Positions 33,993-43,185 are shown, counted from the first letter of the stretch. The stretch is DNA of 64,000 nt from JAMLJG01 sp035327585 (GCA_035327585.1 DAOLDD010000020.1:4495-68494), one strand, 5' to 3'. Notes: generated by a model from the letters alone, not told the origin. A program made the numbers and translations.

Positions 33993-34808
33993 ATGCAGCC
34001 CAATTCGGTCATCCCCGTTGCTCTCGCGATTTCCGGCTCGGACAGCGGAGGCGGCGCGGGTATTCAGGCGGATTTGAAGGCTTTTTCCGCACTCGGCGCC
34101 TTCGGGACCAGCGCGGTGACCTGCGTTACAGCGCAGAATCCCTCAAGCATTTCGGCCATGCAACCGGTGGACGCACGCGCGGTGAAGGAGCAGATCCGCA
34201 AGGTGTGCGAGGCTTTCCCGGTGGCGGCGGCCAAGGCGGGCATGCTCTACTCGTCCGAAATCATTCGCGCGGTCGCCGAATCGGACGTCGAATTCGGCAT
34301 TCCGGTCCTCGTCGTGGACCCGGTGATGGTGACGGCCTCGGGGGCGCGTCTGCTCCAGCCGGATGCGATCGACGTGTTGTGCAACGAGTTGCTTCCAGCC
34401 GCGCGGGTCATCACCCCGAACCTCCACGAAGCCGAAATCATTCTCGGTCGGTCCATTGCCACCATCGACGAATTGCGCGCGGCGGCCCGCGAAATCGGCG
34501 AGCGGTTCGATGTCGCCTGCGTGGCGAAGGGCGGCCATCTTGGTGGTGACCAGGTGACGGACGTCCTCTTCGACGAGGGCGAGGAATTCATCTTCACCGG
34601 CCCGCGCATCCAGGTCCCCCAATTCCACGGCTGCGGCTGCGCGTTCTCCGCCGCGCTCACCGCGTATCTCGCGCGCGGGTGCCTGCTGGCCGACGCGGTG
34701 CGGGATGCGAAGGACTACGTCGTCGGCGCGCTCGAGCACGCCCTGCAAATCGGCAAGCAACGCCCCCTGCATTTCTTCTGGAATGCATCCCTCCACGGGC
34801 CATTCTGA
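33993..34808 (+). CDS. thiD: Hydroxymethylpyrimidine/phosphomethylpyrimidine kinase
   Basis: Phosphorylates HMP and HMP-P for thiamine synthesis. The 271-aa ribokinase-fold protein has ISGSDSGGGAGIQADLKAF at about 14-32, VVDPVMVTASGARLL and ITPNLHEAEIILG. The nucleotide/anion-hole loop reads HGCGCAFSAALTA, where the usual sequence is HGTGCTFSAA; the second Cys fills the family catalytic position, and the Thr-to-Cys change before it is unusual. It overlaps comEC by 26 bases. Confidence 0.92.
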   Translation: MQPNSVIPVALAISGSDSGGGAGIQADLKAFSALGAFGTSAVTCVTAQNPSSISAMQPVDARAVKEQIRKVCEAFPVAAAKAGMLYSSEIIRAVAESDVEFGIPVLVVDPVMVTASGARLLQPDAIDVLCNELLPAARVITPNLHEAEIILGRSIATIDELRAAAREIGERFDVACVAKGGHLGGDQVTDVLFDEGEEFIFTGPRIQVPQFHGCGCAFSAALTAYLARGCLLADAVRDAKDYVVGALEHALQIGKQRPLHFFWNASLHGPF

Positions 34809-37203
34809 ACTGACCGGCTCGACGGGCCGGCTGGCGATACGTCGCCCGCTGCTGGGCCTGCTCGCGGATGTGCTCGCGGGCATCCTGCTCGCCTCGGCGT
34901 CGGGCTATCCGTCGGGCTGGTGGCTGCTGGCCGCGTGGATTCTGTTGGCGCTGGCGCTCCTGCCGCCCGTGGCCCGCCTGCGCACCGTATTACTTCATGG
35001 ACTGGTCATCCTGATCGCCGCCGCGCACGCCGCCGCCAGCATGCAACCTGGTTCGCCCAGCCATCTCGCGTCGCGCATGCGACGCCCCGTTGAACATCTC
35101 AAGATCGCGGGCTGCGTTGCTGATGATCCGGTCCGGGTCGCCAGCTACCGCCCGGATCGATTGGTCTGGCGCTTCCCATTCGAAACCGATGCCGTCCTCC
35201 GCGAACGCTCCTGGCGGACCGCACAGGGGCGCGTCTGGGTGCGATGGGAAACCACCAATGCACTCGCGGACGTCCGGTATGGACAACGTTGGGTGCTGGA
35301 GGGCCCCGTGCACAAAGAGACGGGGGGGCTGGCCGCGCCGCCCGCCTTGCGGCTCATGGTCGATGATCGCGGCGTCAAACAGCTCAACGGGGAGGGCGGC
35401 TGGCTGCTCCGGCGCTGGTGCCTCGCGGGACGCCGCGAATGCGCGGAGCGCTTGGGGCGCGGACTGGACGACGCGCCCGCCGCCGCCGGCCTCATCCGCG
35501 CGCTGATGCTGGGATATCGCCAGGAACTCCCGGATGACGCGCGCAAGGCGTTCGCGCGAACCGGCACGATGCACATCGTCGCCATTTCCGGCGCGCATGT
35601 CGGCATGGTGGCCCTGTTGATGCTGGCCCTCGTGCGCGGCACCGGACTTAGCCAGCCGCGCTGGCCGTTGGTGATGGCCCCGTTGCTCGTCGTGTATGCG
35701 CTCTCCACCGGCATGGCGCCCTCCGCCGTGCGCGCCTGCATGATGGCGATCACCCTCTACGCCGCGTACGCGTGCTGGCGGCAGCCCGATTCACTGTCGG
35801 CGCTCGCGCTTGCCGCGCTGCTGATCCTCTCCGTCGATCCCTCGCAGTTGGGGCGGATCGGGTTTCAACTTTCGTTCTCCGTCGTGGCCGGTTTGATCAT
35901 CGCGTTTCCCCCGGTGCGCGAAGCCTTGATGCGCAGCGTCTGGCCGCTCCCCGAGCATCCGCCGCCCTGGCGCGAGCATGTCGCGGAACCGATGCGCCGC
36001 TTTGTTCTCGACCTGCTCGGCGTGGCCGTCGTTGCCTGGCTCGTTTCCACTCCGCTCATCGCGTATTACTTCAACATCCTGTCGCCGATAGGCCTCGCGG
36101 CGAATCTCGTCGTCGTGCCGCTGGCGTTCCTGATTCTCTTCGCCGCGTGCCTGTCGCTGCTGCTCGGCTTCGTTCACCCGACGCTGTCCGAGGCCTACAA
36201 CCATGCCGCGCGTGTGTTCAGCGAACTGTTGTTCAAAACGGTGGACGGGTTCGATGTCGTGCCGGGCGGATCCTTCCTCGTGCCCGCGCCGTCGGGCTGG
36301 ATGGTGATCGCATTTCTTGCCCTGATGCCGCTCTTTTTCCGGGGTCGTCGTGTGCTGCGCCGGGCATCCGCCGTTGCGCTCCTGTTGCTGCTGGGCGGCG
36401 CCATATGGACCCAGCGCGCGAACCGTCCGATGTCCATCGCGGTCCGCCATCTCGGTCCCACCGCGGTGGCGCACGCGTATGTGCCGGGGTCCGGCCACTG
36501 GCTGTTCGAAACAGGTCCGGCCTTCACGCGCCGACAACTCGCGCGTTTTCTCGACGAGCGCGGGGTGAATCACCTGCACACGGTTGTCCTCCTGCGTCCC
36601 ACGCTGGAAGGCGCCGGTGCGCTCCCCGCCCTGATCGAGGAGCGGGGTGTGGGCGAAATCTGGATTCCCGATGGCCGCGCGCGCTCCCGTCCGGTGGCTG
36701 AACTGCTGGCGGACGTCGAGGCCCGGGGCAAACCCGTCGTGCGCCGGATGCGCGGCATGCGCGGAACCATCGCCAGAAGCGGCGTTTCCTGGGAGATCCT
36801 GCATCCGGAATCCGGTCGCTCATATCCCAGCGCGGCGGCCGGTGGTCTCGTTTTGCGCCTCGCCCAAGGGCCTCACGCGGTCATTCTCTCGCCCGCGCCG
36901 GACCCCGCGCTGCTGCGCGCACTCGCGGATGCCGCACAGGACCATGGCGCATCGGCCTGGCTGGATCTGGCGCCCGCCCGCGAACGCGCCGCCGCGACGA
37001 TGTTCGAATCACTCGGCGTGCGCGCGGATGTCCACGCGCGGCCCATGGGGCCGGGCGAAGCGTTCCGCACCCGGGACCCGCCGGCGTCCACGTCGATCCG
37101 GCGCGAGATCGTCCTGCCGCCGCTGGGTCAGTTGCGCGGCGACCTGCGCGCGGGCGCGGTGCGCTGGCGGCTCGATCCTGAGGAATGGCCCGTGTGGGAT
37201 TGA
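34783..37203 (+). CDS. comEC: ComEC/Rec2-type DNA-uptake channel, C-terminal domain degenerate
   Basis: The 806-aa protein has several N-terminal membrane helices, a ComEC N-terminal domain with GQRWVLEGPVH, the Competence domain signature LMLGYRQELPDDARKAFARTGTMHIVAISGAHVGM at about 238-272, and further helices to about 520. The C-terminal metallo-beta-lactamase-like domain (about 545-800) is present in shape, but its metal motif H-x-H-x-D-H is replaced by LLRPTLEGAGAL and the DVGQGD region by HLGPTAVAH, so it cannot bind the catalytic metals. ATG 34783 sits inside thiD. Role in DNA uptake depends on partners not seen here. Confidence 0.88.
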   Translation: MHPSTGHSELTGSTGRLAIRRPLLGLLADVLAGILLASASGYPSGWWLLAAWILLALALLPPVARLRTVLLHGLVILIAAAHAAASMQPGSPSHLASRMRRPVEHLKIAGCVADDPVRVASYRPDRLVWRFPFETDAVLRERSWRTAQGRVWVRWETTNALADVRYGQRWVLEGPVHKETGGLAAPPALRLMVDDRGVKQLNGEGGWLLRRWCLAGRRECAERLGRGLDDAPAAAGLIRALMLGYRQELPDDARKAFARTGTMHIVAISGAHVGMVALLMLALVRGTGLSQPRWPLVMAPLLVVYALSTGMAPSAVRACMMAITLYAAYACWRQPDSLSALALAALLILSVDPSQLGRIGFQLSFSVVAGLIIAFPPVREALMRSVWPLPEHPPPWREHVAEPMRRFVLDLLGVAVVAWLVSTPLIAYYFNILSPIGLAANLVVVPLAFLILFAACLSLLLGFVHPTLSEAYNHAARVFSELLFKTVDGFDVVPGGSFLVPAPSGWMVIAFLALMPLFFRGRRVLRRASAVALLLLLGGAIWTQRANRPMSIAVRHLGPTAVAHAYVPGSGHWLFETGPAFTRRQLARFLDERGVNHLHTVVLLRPTLEGAGALPALIEERGVGEIWIPDGRARSRPVAELLADVEARGKPVVRRMRGMRGTIARSGVSWEILHPESGRSYPSAAAGGLVLRLAQGPHAVILSPAPDPALLRALADAAQDHGASAWLDLAPARERAAATMFESLGVRADVHARPMGPGEAFRTRDPPASTSIRREIVLPPLGQLRGDLRAGAVRWRLDPEEWPVWD

Positions 37204-37347
37204 CATGGATCGTTCACCGCCGAAACGCGGAGGAAGCGGGGAAGACCGCTTGAACGGTGCGTCAACCATCCCCAAAAGATCGCTTCCGGGCGAAACTATC
37301 CGGCATAGCGAACATCCTGAATGAATTTATCATCTCCGGTATTTATC

Positions 37348-37374
37348 TCAGCGTTCTCCGCGACTCCGCGGTGA
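37348..37374. repeat. Dispersed ACCACGGAG-type repeat, inverted copy
   Basis: On the minus strand this reads atcaccgcggagtcgcggagaacgctgag, a diverged copy of the accacggagacacggag repeat at 45687-45717. It lies in the gap between comEC and the convergent TPR gene, near the stop of the latter. Confidence 0.45.
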
Positions 37375-37387
37375 TGAAAGCTGCGGA

Positions 37388-38602
37388 TTAACGCGGGCGG
37401 CCGGCTTCCGTGGAGAACAGCGGCTCACTGGGCGGGTTGATCTCGACGGGCGCCTGTTCCTCCGCCATGCGCGAACGGGCGCGGTTCGCGAGATCGTGCT
37501 CAAACTCCTTGCCCAGTTCCGTCAGGCGGATTTCCCGGAACGCCGGCTCGCGATAAATCTGATACACCGCGCGCGGCGAACTCAGCGGCTCCGCCTTCTG
37601 GAGGAAGGAAATCGCCTGGTCCATCCGGCCCATCAACGCGCTCACCGCCGACGCGTCAAAATAGAGCAGGGGCCAGTCCGGCATCTCGCGCAGCGCGCTT
37701 TCCAGTGAGGACAGCGCCGTTTCGTACTGCCCCTCCAGCGCGTCGAGAAACGCCCGCTCGCGCAGCGCCCGCGCATCGCGCGGTTTGAGCCGGAGATATT
37801 GCTGCAATAGCTGGCGTGCCGCCACGCGGTCGTTTCGCGCCATGTGGCAGAGCGCGAGATTGAATTGCGCCGGCGCAAACAGCGGGTCGATTTCCACCGC
37901 CGCCTCAAAGAGATCCAGCGCCCGCTGCACCTGCCCCTGGTAGAGCAGCGCCGCGCCCAGGTCGTTCATCAGTTCCGCCGTGCCCGGACTTCCCTGCACC
38001 GCTTTTTCCAGCGCCAGTTGCGCCTTGCCGAATTCGCGGGTGCGCAGGTAGGCGCGGCCCAACTGCCCCCAGACCGCGTTCATGTGCGGCCACACATCCA
38101 GCGCCTCCCGATAGCGGTCGATCGCCTCCGCCATCGAGCCGCCGGCCTCCAGCGACTGCGCGTGCTTGGCGAGAAAGGCCGCCCGTCGAATGCGCTCCGT
38201 GTCCAGTTCCAGCGGTCGCATCACCGCGACGTTCACGCCGCCCGTCTCCATGATCGAGGGCAGTGAAAGTCGCCCGGGCGGCGCGCTCGTGGGCATCAGG
38301 TCCGGCCTCGCGGGCGACGACAACTCGCGATCCCGCACCGACCAGATCGTATTGAGCACCACGATGCTGATCACGAGCAGGAGAATCATCCCGGCAAACA
38401 CCAGCCCGAAAACCCGCAAGTTGCGCAGCAAATGCTGGATGCCGGGCTGCGGCTCGCTCTTGCGCGGCGCCGGAGGCACCGGGGCGGTGGCGTACGGCTG
38501 CGCCGCCGGTTGCGGGCTGGGCGCCATCCGTGAACGCGGCGCCGGCCGCTCCTTGTGATACAGGGAACGGGGCGGCGAATTATGGGGAAGGCCCGGTGCC
38601 AT
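37388..38602 (-). CDS. Membrane-anchored tetratricopeptide-repeat protein
   Basis: A 404-aa protein with a proline/arginine-rich cytoplasmic N-terminus (about 1-60), one membrane helix at about 66-88 (FGLVFAGMILLLVISIVVLN), then a periplasmic domain of about five TPR units (AEAIDRYREALDVWPHMNAVWGQLGRAY, AQLALEKAVQGSPGTAELMNDLG, ALDLFEAAVEIDPLFAPAQFNLALCH). TPRs of this kind bind other proteins; no partner is indicated. Divergent from ctpA across a 128-bp gap. Confidence 0.78.
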   Translation of the reverse strand: MAPGLPHNSPPRSLYHKERPAPRSRMAPSPQPAAQPYATAPVPPAPRKSEPQPGIQHLLRNLRVFGLVFAGMILLLVISIVVLNTIWSVRDRELSSPARPDLMPTSAPPGRLSLPSIMETGGVNVAVMRPLELDTERIRRAAFLAKHAQSLEAGGSMAEAIDRYREALDVWPHMNAVWGQLGRAYLRTREFGKAQLALEKAVQGSPGTAELMNDLGAALLYQGQVQRALDLFEAAVEIDPLFAPAQFNLALCHMARNDRVAARQLLQQYLRLKPRDARALRERAFLDALEGQYETALSSLESALREMPDWPLLYFDASAVSALMGRMDQAISFLQKAEPLSSPRAVYQIYREPAFREIRLTELGKEFEHDLANRARSRMAEEQAPVEINPPSEPLFSTEAGRPR

Positions 38603-38730
38603 AAGGGGTCAACTATAAGGGAACCACAGCCGATGCGCAAATATCTACGTGACGGAGAGCTGCACGGTTGCAACGGAGCGGTCGGCGGGCTAACGTTGCC
38701 GGTCGCTGCGGAGTGTGACGGAGACCTGAC

Positions 38731-40035
38731 ATGACGTTGCTCAATATGGGAAATCGATTCGCCTGGCTGATCGTCGTCGGCCTGCTCGCGGCCAACCTCG
38801 CCATCGGCGCGCGCCTCTATTCCCAGGAACCGCAGCGCGCCGAAACCGACGATCCGTACCGGCAGATGGCCCTGTTCACCCGCGTGCTCGAGCAAATCCG
38901 CGAGAACTACGTCGAAACCAATCGCGTGGCCTACCAGGAACTCGTTCACGGCGCGCTCAAAGGCATGCTGCAGTCGCTCGACCCGCACAGCCAGTTCCTT
39001 GACACCGACATGTACAAGGATATGAAGGACGACACCTCCGGCCAGTTCGGCGGCCTCGGCATCGTCATCAGCATGAAGGACGGCGCGCTGACCATCGTCG
39101 CGCCCATGGAGGACACGCCCGGCTTCCGCGCCGGCCTCCTCGCGGGCGACCGGATCGTGCAGATCGACGACACGCGGACCGACGGCATGGCCATTTCCGA
39201 TGCGGTCAAGCTGCTGCGCGGCAAGCCCGGCAGCAAGGTCACCCTCCGCATCATGCGCGCGCCGGCGAGCGAGCTGATCACCGTGGATATCGAACGCGCG
39301 AACATCGAGGTCGCGACCGTCAAGGACGGGAAAATGCTCGAGGATGGCATCGCCTATCTCCGCGTCACCCAATTCAGCGAACCCACCGCCGAGGCGCTGC
39401 GGAAGGAAATGGACCGCCTGCGCGGGCAGGGACTGCGGGCCCTCGTGCTCGACCTGCGCAACAATCCCGGCGGCCTGCTCAGCTCCGCCATCGATGTTGC
39501 CCAGCAGTTCCTCGACCGGAATCAGGTCATCGTCTCCACGCAGGGGCGCCACCCGCAGCAGAACAAGACCTACCGCTCCCGAGGCCGCGCGCGATACGAC
39601 GGCTTCCCGATGGTCATCCTCGTCAATGCCGGCAGCGCCAGCGCGTCGGAAATCGTCGCCGGCGCCCTGCAGGACCACCGCCGCGCCGTCCTCGTCGGCG
39701 AAAAAACCTTCGGCAAGGGCTCCGTGCAAAGCGTGCTGCCCATGGACGAGGGCACCGCGATCCGCCTCACCACGGCCAAATATTACACCCCGTCGCAAAA
39801 GGTCATCCATGAACGCGGCATCGAACCCGACATCGTCGTCCCGATGCCGCCGGAGGACATGCGGCGACTGCTCAATCAGCGTATGCAACCACAACCCGCC
39901 GGGGAGGACGATGAGGAGTCGCGGGAGGTCGTTGAAGACGTCCAGTTGCAGCGTGGCGTCGACGTGCTCAAGGGCATCCTGAAATTTACCCGCGTGGCGC
40001 CGGACGGCCGGATCGCCGCGCGCACTGATCCGTGA
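38731..40035 (+). CDS. ctpA: Carboxyl-terminal processing peptidase (S41 family)
   Basis: A 434-aa periplasmic serine protease. It has an N-terminal membrane anchor or leader (about 9-30), a PDZ domain (about 105-195, GLGIVISMKDGALTIVAPMEDTPGFRAGLLAGDRIVQID), and the tail-specific protease core with the Ser-Lys dyad in NAGSASASEIVAGALQDH (Ser near 305) and VGEKTFGKGSVQ (Lys near 330). Cleaves C-termini of envelope proteins. GGAG precedes the ATG. The start TGATG-type overlap with tsaD (four bases) couples the two genes. Confidence 0.95.
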   Translation: MTLLNMGNRFAWLIVVGLLAANLAIGARLYSQEPQRAETDDPYRQMALFTRVLEQIRENYVETNRVAYQELVHGALKGMLQSLDPHSQFLDTDMYKDMKDDTSGQFGGLGIVISMKDGALTIVAPMEDTPGFRAGLLAGDRIVQIDDTRTDGMAISDAVKLLRGKPGSKVTLRIMRAPASELITVDIERANIEVATVKDGKMLEDGIAYLRVTQFSEPTAEALRKEMDRLRGQGLRALVLDLRNNPGGLLSSAIDVAQQFLDRNQVIVSTQGRHPQQNKTYRSRGRARYDGFPMVILVNAGSASASEIVAGALQDHRRAVLVGEKTFGKGSVQSVLPMDEGTAIRLTTAKYYTPSQKVIHERGIEPDIVVPMPPEDMRRLLNQRMQPQPAGEDDEESREVVEDVQLQRGVDVLKGILKFTRVAPDGRIAARTDP

Positions 40036-41075
40036 TTGTACTCGGCATCGAGACCTCCTGCGACGAAACGGCCGTCGCGCTCGCCCGCGAAGACCGCGTC
40101 GTGCTCGCCAACGCCGTGTATTCCCAGATCGCCCGCCACCATCCCTTCGGCGGCGTCGTGCCGGAAATCGCCGCCCGCGCCCACGTCGAGGTCCTGCCCG
40201 AACTGCTGCACCGCGCGATGGCCGACGCGGGGCTCAACTGGGCCCAGCTCGACGCCGTCGCCGTCACGCGCGGACCCGGCCTCGCCACCTCGCTGACCAT
40301 CGGCCTGCAGGCGGCCAAGGCGCTCGCCCTGCGCCTCGGCGTACCCCTGCTCGGCGTCCACCACCTCGAGGCGCACCTCTTTTCCATCCTGCTCGGCGCG
40401 GCCCGCCCGCCGCCCGCCACGGTTTTCCCGGCCCTCGTGCTGCTCGTCTCCGGCGGGCATACCGCCCTGGTCGACTACGGCGGTGCGGGCCGTCACCAGT
40501 TGCTCGGTCGCACGGTGGACGATGCCGCCGGTGAGGCGCTCGACAAGGGGGCGAAATTGCTCGGACTCGGCTATCCCGGCGGCCCCGCGCTGGAGCAAGC
40601 CGCGGCCTCCGGCAATCCGCACGCCGTGCCGTTCCCGCGCGGCGATGTGCGTAACGAGCGGCGCGACCTCCACGTTCACCGGCCCGACCTGTGTTTCAGC
40701 TTCAGCGGCCTCAAGACCGCGTTGCTCTATCACCTGCGTCGTCAACCCGTCGCCCCCGAAACGCAGGCTTTCGCCGACGTTGCCGCCAGCTACCAGGAAG
40801 CCGTTCTCGACACCCTGGCGCGACACGTCGAACGCGCGCTGGAGGGTGGGGGACATCGCGCACTCGGCTGCGCCGGCGGCGTCGCGCGGAACCGGCTGCT
40901 ACGCGCCCGTCTTGCCGCCATCGCTGCCGCGCGCGGAATCCCGCTGCTCGTCGCCGAACCCGACTACTGCACCGACAACGCCGCCATGATTGCCGCCCTC
41001 GGCGCCGCCCTGCTCGCGAACGGCGCCCCGCCTACGCCCATCGACGCCGACATCGACCCGAACTGGCCGCTTTAA
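40032..41075 (+). CDS. tsaD: tRNA N6-threonylcarbamoyladenosine transferase TsaD
   Basis: Transfers the threonylcarbamoyl group to A37 of ANN-decoding tRNAs, with TsaB/TsaE. The 347-aa ASKHA-fold protein begins GIETSCDETAVALA, has the metal-binding HHLEAHLFS (H-x3-H at about 112-116), LLVSGGHTALV, and DNAAMIAALGA near the end. It starts with GTG at 40032 overlapping the ctpA stop. No tsaB, tsaC or tsaE is in the window. Confidence 0.96.
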   Translation: MIVLGIETSCDETAVALAREDRVVLANAVYSQIARHHPFGGVVPEIAARAHVEVLPELLHRAMADAGLNWAQLDAVAVTRGPGLATSLTIGLQAAKALALRLGVPLLGVHHLEAHLFSILLGAARPPPATVFPALVLLVSGGHTALVDYGGAGRHQLLGRTVDDAAGEALDKGAKLLGLGYPGGPALEQAAASGNPHAVPFPRGDVRNERRDLHVHRPDLCFSFSGLKTALLYHLRRQPVAPETQAFADVAASYQEAVLDTLARHVERALEGGGHRALGCAGGVARNRLLRARLAAIAAARGIPLLVAEPDYCTDNAAMIAALGAALLANGAPPTPIDADIDPNWPL

Positions 41076-41079
41076 AAGT

Positions 41080-41124
41080 TTTTACAGACGTTGTAAGCCG
41101 CGAAAAAAGGTTTTACAGACGTTG
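41080..41124. repeat. Two direct copies of TTTTACAGACGTTG
   Basis: The 14-base ttttacagacgttg occurs at 41080-41093 and 41111-41124, with a related atacagacgttg inside the GH88 gene at 41888-41899. The sequences around them are A-rich (gaaaaaagg, gcaaaaaata), contrasting with the GC-rich neighbours. They lie just after the tsaD stop. Confidence 0.6.
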
Positions 41125-41154
41125 AAACTTTTCGCAGCGGTCAGCACCGCGGTC

Positions 41155-41184
41155 ATTGTAAATAAGAAGAACTGACCCCTTTCC
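41155..41184. repeat. Single arm of the 739-821 palindrome
   Basis: This 30-base stretch, starting attgtaaataa and ending actgacccctttcc, matches the right arm at 791-820 in 26 of 30 positions. The opposite arm is not present upstream, so this is a half element left after deletion or never completed. It lies between tsaD and the regulator of the uronate cassette. Confidence 0.75.
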
Positions 41185-41208
41185 GGTTTTGGGCGCTTGG
41201 AAATATCG

Positions 41209-41236
41209 TTGACAGTATGAAAACGGCAATTATCTT
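41209..41236 (+). promoter_or_regulatory. Candidate sigma-70-type promoter of the uronate cassette
   Basis: A perfect TTGACA (41209-41214) and TATCTT (41231-41236) are spaced by 16 bases and lie 12 bases before the ATG of the XRE-cupin regulator at 41249. A regulator of this family would plausibly bind near it. No clear operator repeat is visible. Confidence 0.5.
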
Positions 41237-41248
41237 CTGTCGAAGAAT

Positions 41249-41809
41249 ATGAAGGCGAAATCGAAATCGGTGAAGGAACCGGCGCGGGCGCAGTATGACT
41301 TCAGCGTTCTGCGCGAGTTGCGGAAGCACCATCAGCTGACGATCGCGGATGTGTCAGAGCGGTCGGGAATCTCGCCGGCGGTGATCTCGAAGCTGGAGCG
41401 AAACCAGAGCCTGGCGGAACTGGACACGCTGTTCCGGCTGGCGCGCGTGTTCGGGATGAACGCGGCGGATTTGTTGGCGCTCGCGGAGTCGCGGACGGCG
41501 CACAAGAAGGAGGGCGGTCGCCATCGCTCGGGCAGTTTTACGTTCGACGAGGTGGACTATGCGAACGTCCGCATGCTGCACGGCGTCGCCCCGGCGGGCG
41601 GTTCGGTGGCACGCCCGGAAATACACCGTGATGATTTCGAGGTCTGCTGGGTCCTGAGCGGGCACCTGCGCATCACCCTGCCGGACGAACGCCACGACCT
41701 GCGCACCGGCCAGGCGCTCCAGTTCGACGCGATCCTTCCGCATGCCTATGAAGCGGTGACCGAGGTGGAGGTCATCATCCTGCACATCGCCAAACCCAAG
41801 AGGTTTTGA
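41249..41809 (+). CDS. XRE-family transcription regulator with C-terminal cupin sensor
   Basis: A 186-aa protein with an XRE helix-turn-helix at about residues 17-72 (ELRKHHQLTIADVSERSGISPAVISKLERNQS) and a C-terminal cupin_2 domain (about 105-182: IHRDDFEVCWVLSGHLRITLPDERHDLRTGQALQFDAILPHAYEA). The cupin would bind a small ligand, often a sugar acid or metabolite, to switch DNA binding. It is the first gene of the 41249-46474 cassette and likely controls it. The stop overlaps the GH88 region by a few bases. Confidence 0.88.
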   Translation: MKAKSKSVKEPARAQYDFSVLRELRKHHQLTIADVSERSGISPAVISKLERNQSLAELDTLFRLARVFGMNAADLLALAESRTAHKKEGGRHRSGSFTFDEVDYANVRMLHGVAPAGGSVARPEIHRDDFEVCWVLSGHLRITLPDERHDLRTGQALQFDAILPHAYEAVTEVEVIILHIAKPKRF

Positions 41810-41811
41810 TC

Positions 41812-43185
41812 ATGCACATCCGCAACCCGAATCCCCGCGCGCTGGCCCAAAAGATTTCCAACCTTTGGAACCATTCCGCGCAAAAAATACAGACGTTGGA
41901 AAAATCATGGAAACCCGCGGACGGATCGCCGGTGTTCACGGTGCGCGGGCGCTACACATCGAAGGGATGGACGGAGTGGACGCAGGGGTTCCAGTTCGGC
42001 ATGGCGATCCTGCAATACGACGCGACGGACGAAGCGCCATTCCTGGAGATCGGCCGCCGCCAGACGCTGGCGCGCATGGCGCCGCACCTGACGCATACGG
42101 GCGTACATGACCACGGGTTCAACAACGTCAGCACCTACGGGAACCTCTGGCGGCTGATGAACGAAGGCCGAATTCCCGAGAACGAATGGGAACGCCATTT
42201 CTATGAACTCGCCCTGAAGGCGAGCGGCGCGGTGCAGGCGTCGCGCTGGACGCCGCTGCCGGACGGTCTCGGCTACATCTATTCATTCAACGGCCCGCAT
42301 TCGCTGTTTGTGGACACGATCCGCTCGCTGCGCGCGCTCGCGTTGAGTCACAAACTCGGTCATGTGCTTCAAGCGGAGAACGATGTGCGGATCTCTCTGT
42401 TGGAACGCCTGAAAGCGCACGCGCGGGCGACGGCGCGGTATTCCGTCTGGTACGGCGAGGGGCGGGACGCCTACGACCTTCGTGGTCGCACGGCGCACGA
42501 GGCGATCTTCAATGTGAACGATGGCGCGTTCCGCTGCCCGAACTCGCAACAGGGCTTTTCGCCGTTCACGACGTGGACGCGCGGATTGGCATGGGCGATG
42601 TGCGGCTTCGCGGAAGAACTGGAATTCCTGCAAGCCATCGGTGATGGCGAGGCGACGGCGGAGCTGCTGAAGGCGGCGGCGGCCACCTGCGATTTCTACA
42701 TCGACCACGCGACCGCGCGCGACGGCGTGCCGTATTGGGACACGGGCGCTCCGCAGTTGCACCGCCTGGGGAACTGGCAGGCCAAGCCCGCCGATCCGTA
42801 CAACCGCTGGGAGCCGGTGGACAGTTCCGCCGCGGCGATCGCGGCGCAGGGGCTGATGCGGCTCGGGCGGTACCTCGACACGAAGAAGGCGAGAGGCGGG
42901 CGCTACACCGGCGGCGAGTACATGCGCGCGGGGTTGTCCGTACTCGAAACGCTGCTCGAGGAACCGTACCTGAACACGGATCGCAAGCATCAGGGACTGC
43001 TGCTGCACTCGGTGTATCACCAGCCGCGCGGGTGGGACTACATCCCGAAGGGCCGTCACGTGCCGTGCGGCGAATCCAGCATGTGGGGCGACTATCACCT
43101 GATGGAGGCGGCGTTGCTGGCGCAGCGTATTTTGCGCGGCGAGCCCTATCACACCTTCTTTCACGACCCGAGGAACGCGTCATGA
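41812..43185 (+). CDS. Glycoside hydrolase family 88 (unsaturated glucuronyl hydrolase type)
   Basis: A 457-aa alpha/alpha-barrel enzyme. It has the candidate catalytic Asp residues in THTGVHDHGFNN (Asp100) and SLFVDTIRS (Asp168), FTTWTRGLAWAMCGFAEE and a late SSMWGDYHLMEA. GH88 enzymes remove terminal unsaturated uronic acids left by polysaccharide lyases, by hydrating the double bond. There is no signal peptide, so it acts on imported oligosaccharide. ATG 41812 has AGAGG in front; the region 41888-41899 coding QKIQTLEKSW carries the ACAGACGTTG repeat. Confidence 0.87.
   Translation: MHIRNPNPRALAQKISNLWNHSAQKIQTLEKSWKPADGSPVFTVRGRYTSKGWTEWTQGFQFGMAILQYDATDEAPFLEIGRRQTLARMAPHLTHTGVHDHGFNNVSTYGNLWRLMNEGRIPENEWERHFYELALKASGAVQASRWTPLPDGLGYIYSFNGPHSLFVDTIRSLRALALSHKLGHVLQAENDVRISLLERLKAHARATARYSVWYGEGRDAYDLRGRTAHEAIFNVNDGAFRCPNSQQGFSPFTTWTRGLAWAMCGFAEELEFLQAIGDGEATAELLKAAAATCDFYIDHATARDGVPYWDTGAPQLHRLGNWQAKPADPYNRWEPVDSSAAAIAAQGLMRLGRYLDTKKARGGRYTGGEYMRAGLSVLETLLEEPYLNTDRKHQGLLLHSVYHQPRGWDYIPKGRHVPCGESSMWGDYHLMEAALLAQRILRGEPYHTFFHDPRNAS
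41888..41899. repeat. ACAGACGTTG repeat inside the GH88 coding region
   Basis: atacagacgttg matches the core of the 41080-41124 repeats and is set in an A-rich context (ccgcgcaaaaaatacagacgttggaaaaatc), preceded by the imperfect palindrome ttccaacctttggaa at 41858-41872. It lies in frame in the N-terminal part of GH88. Confidence 0.45.
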
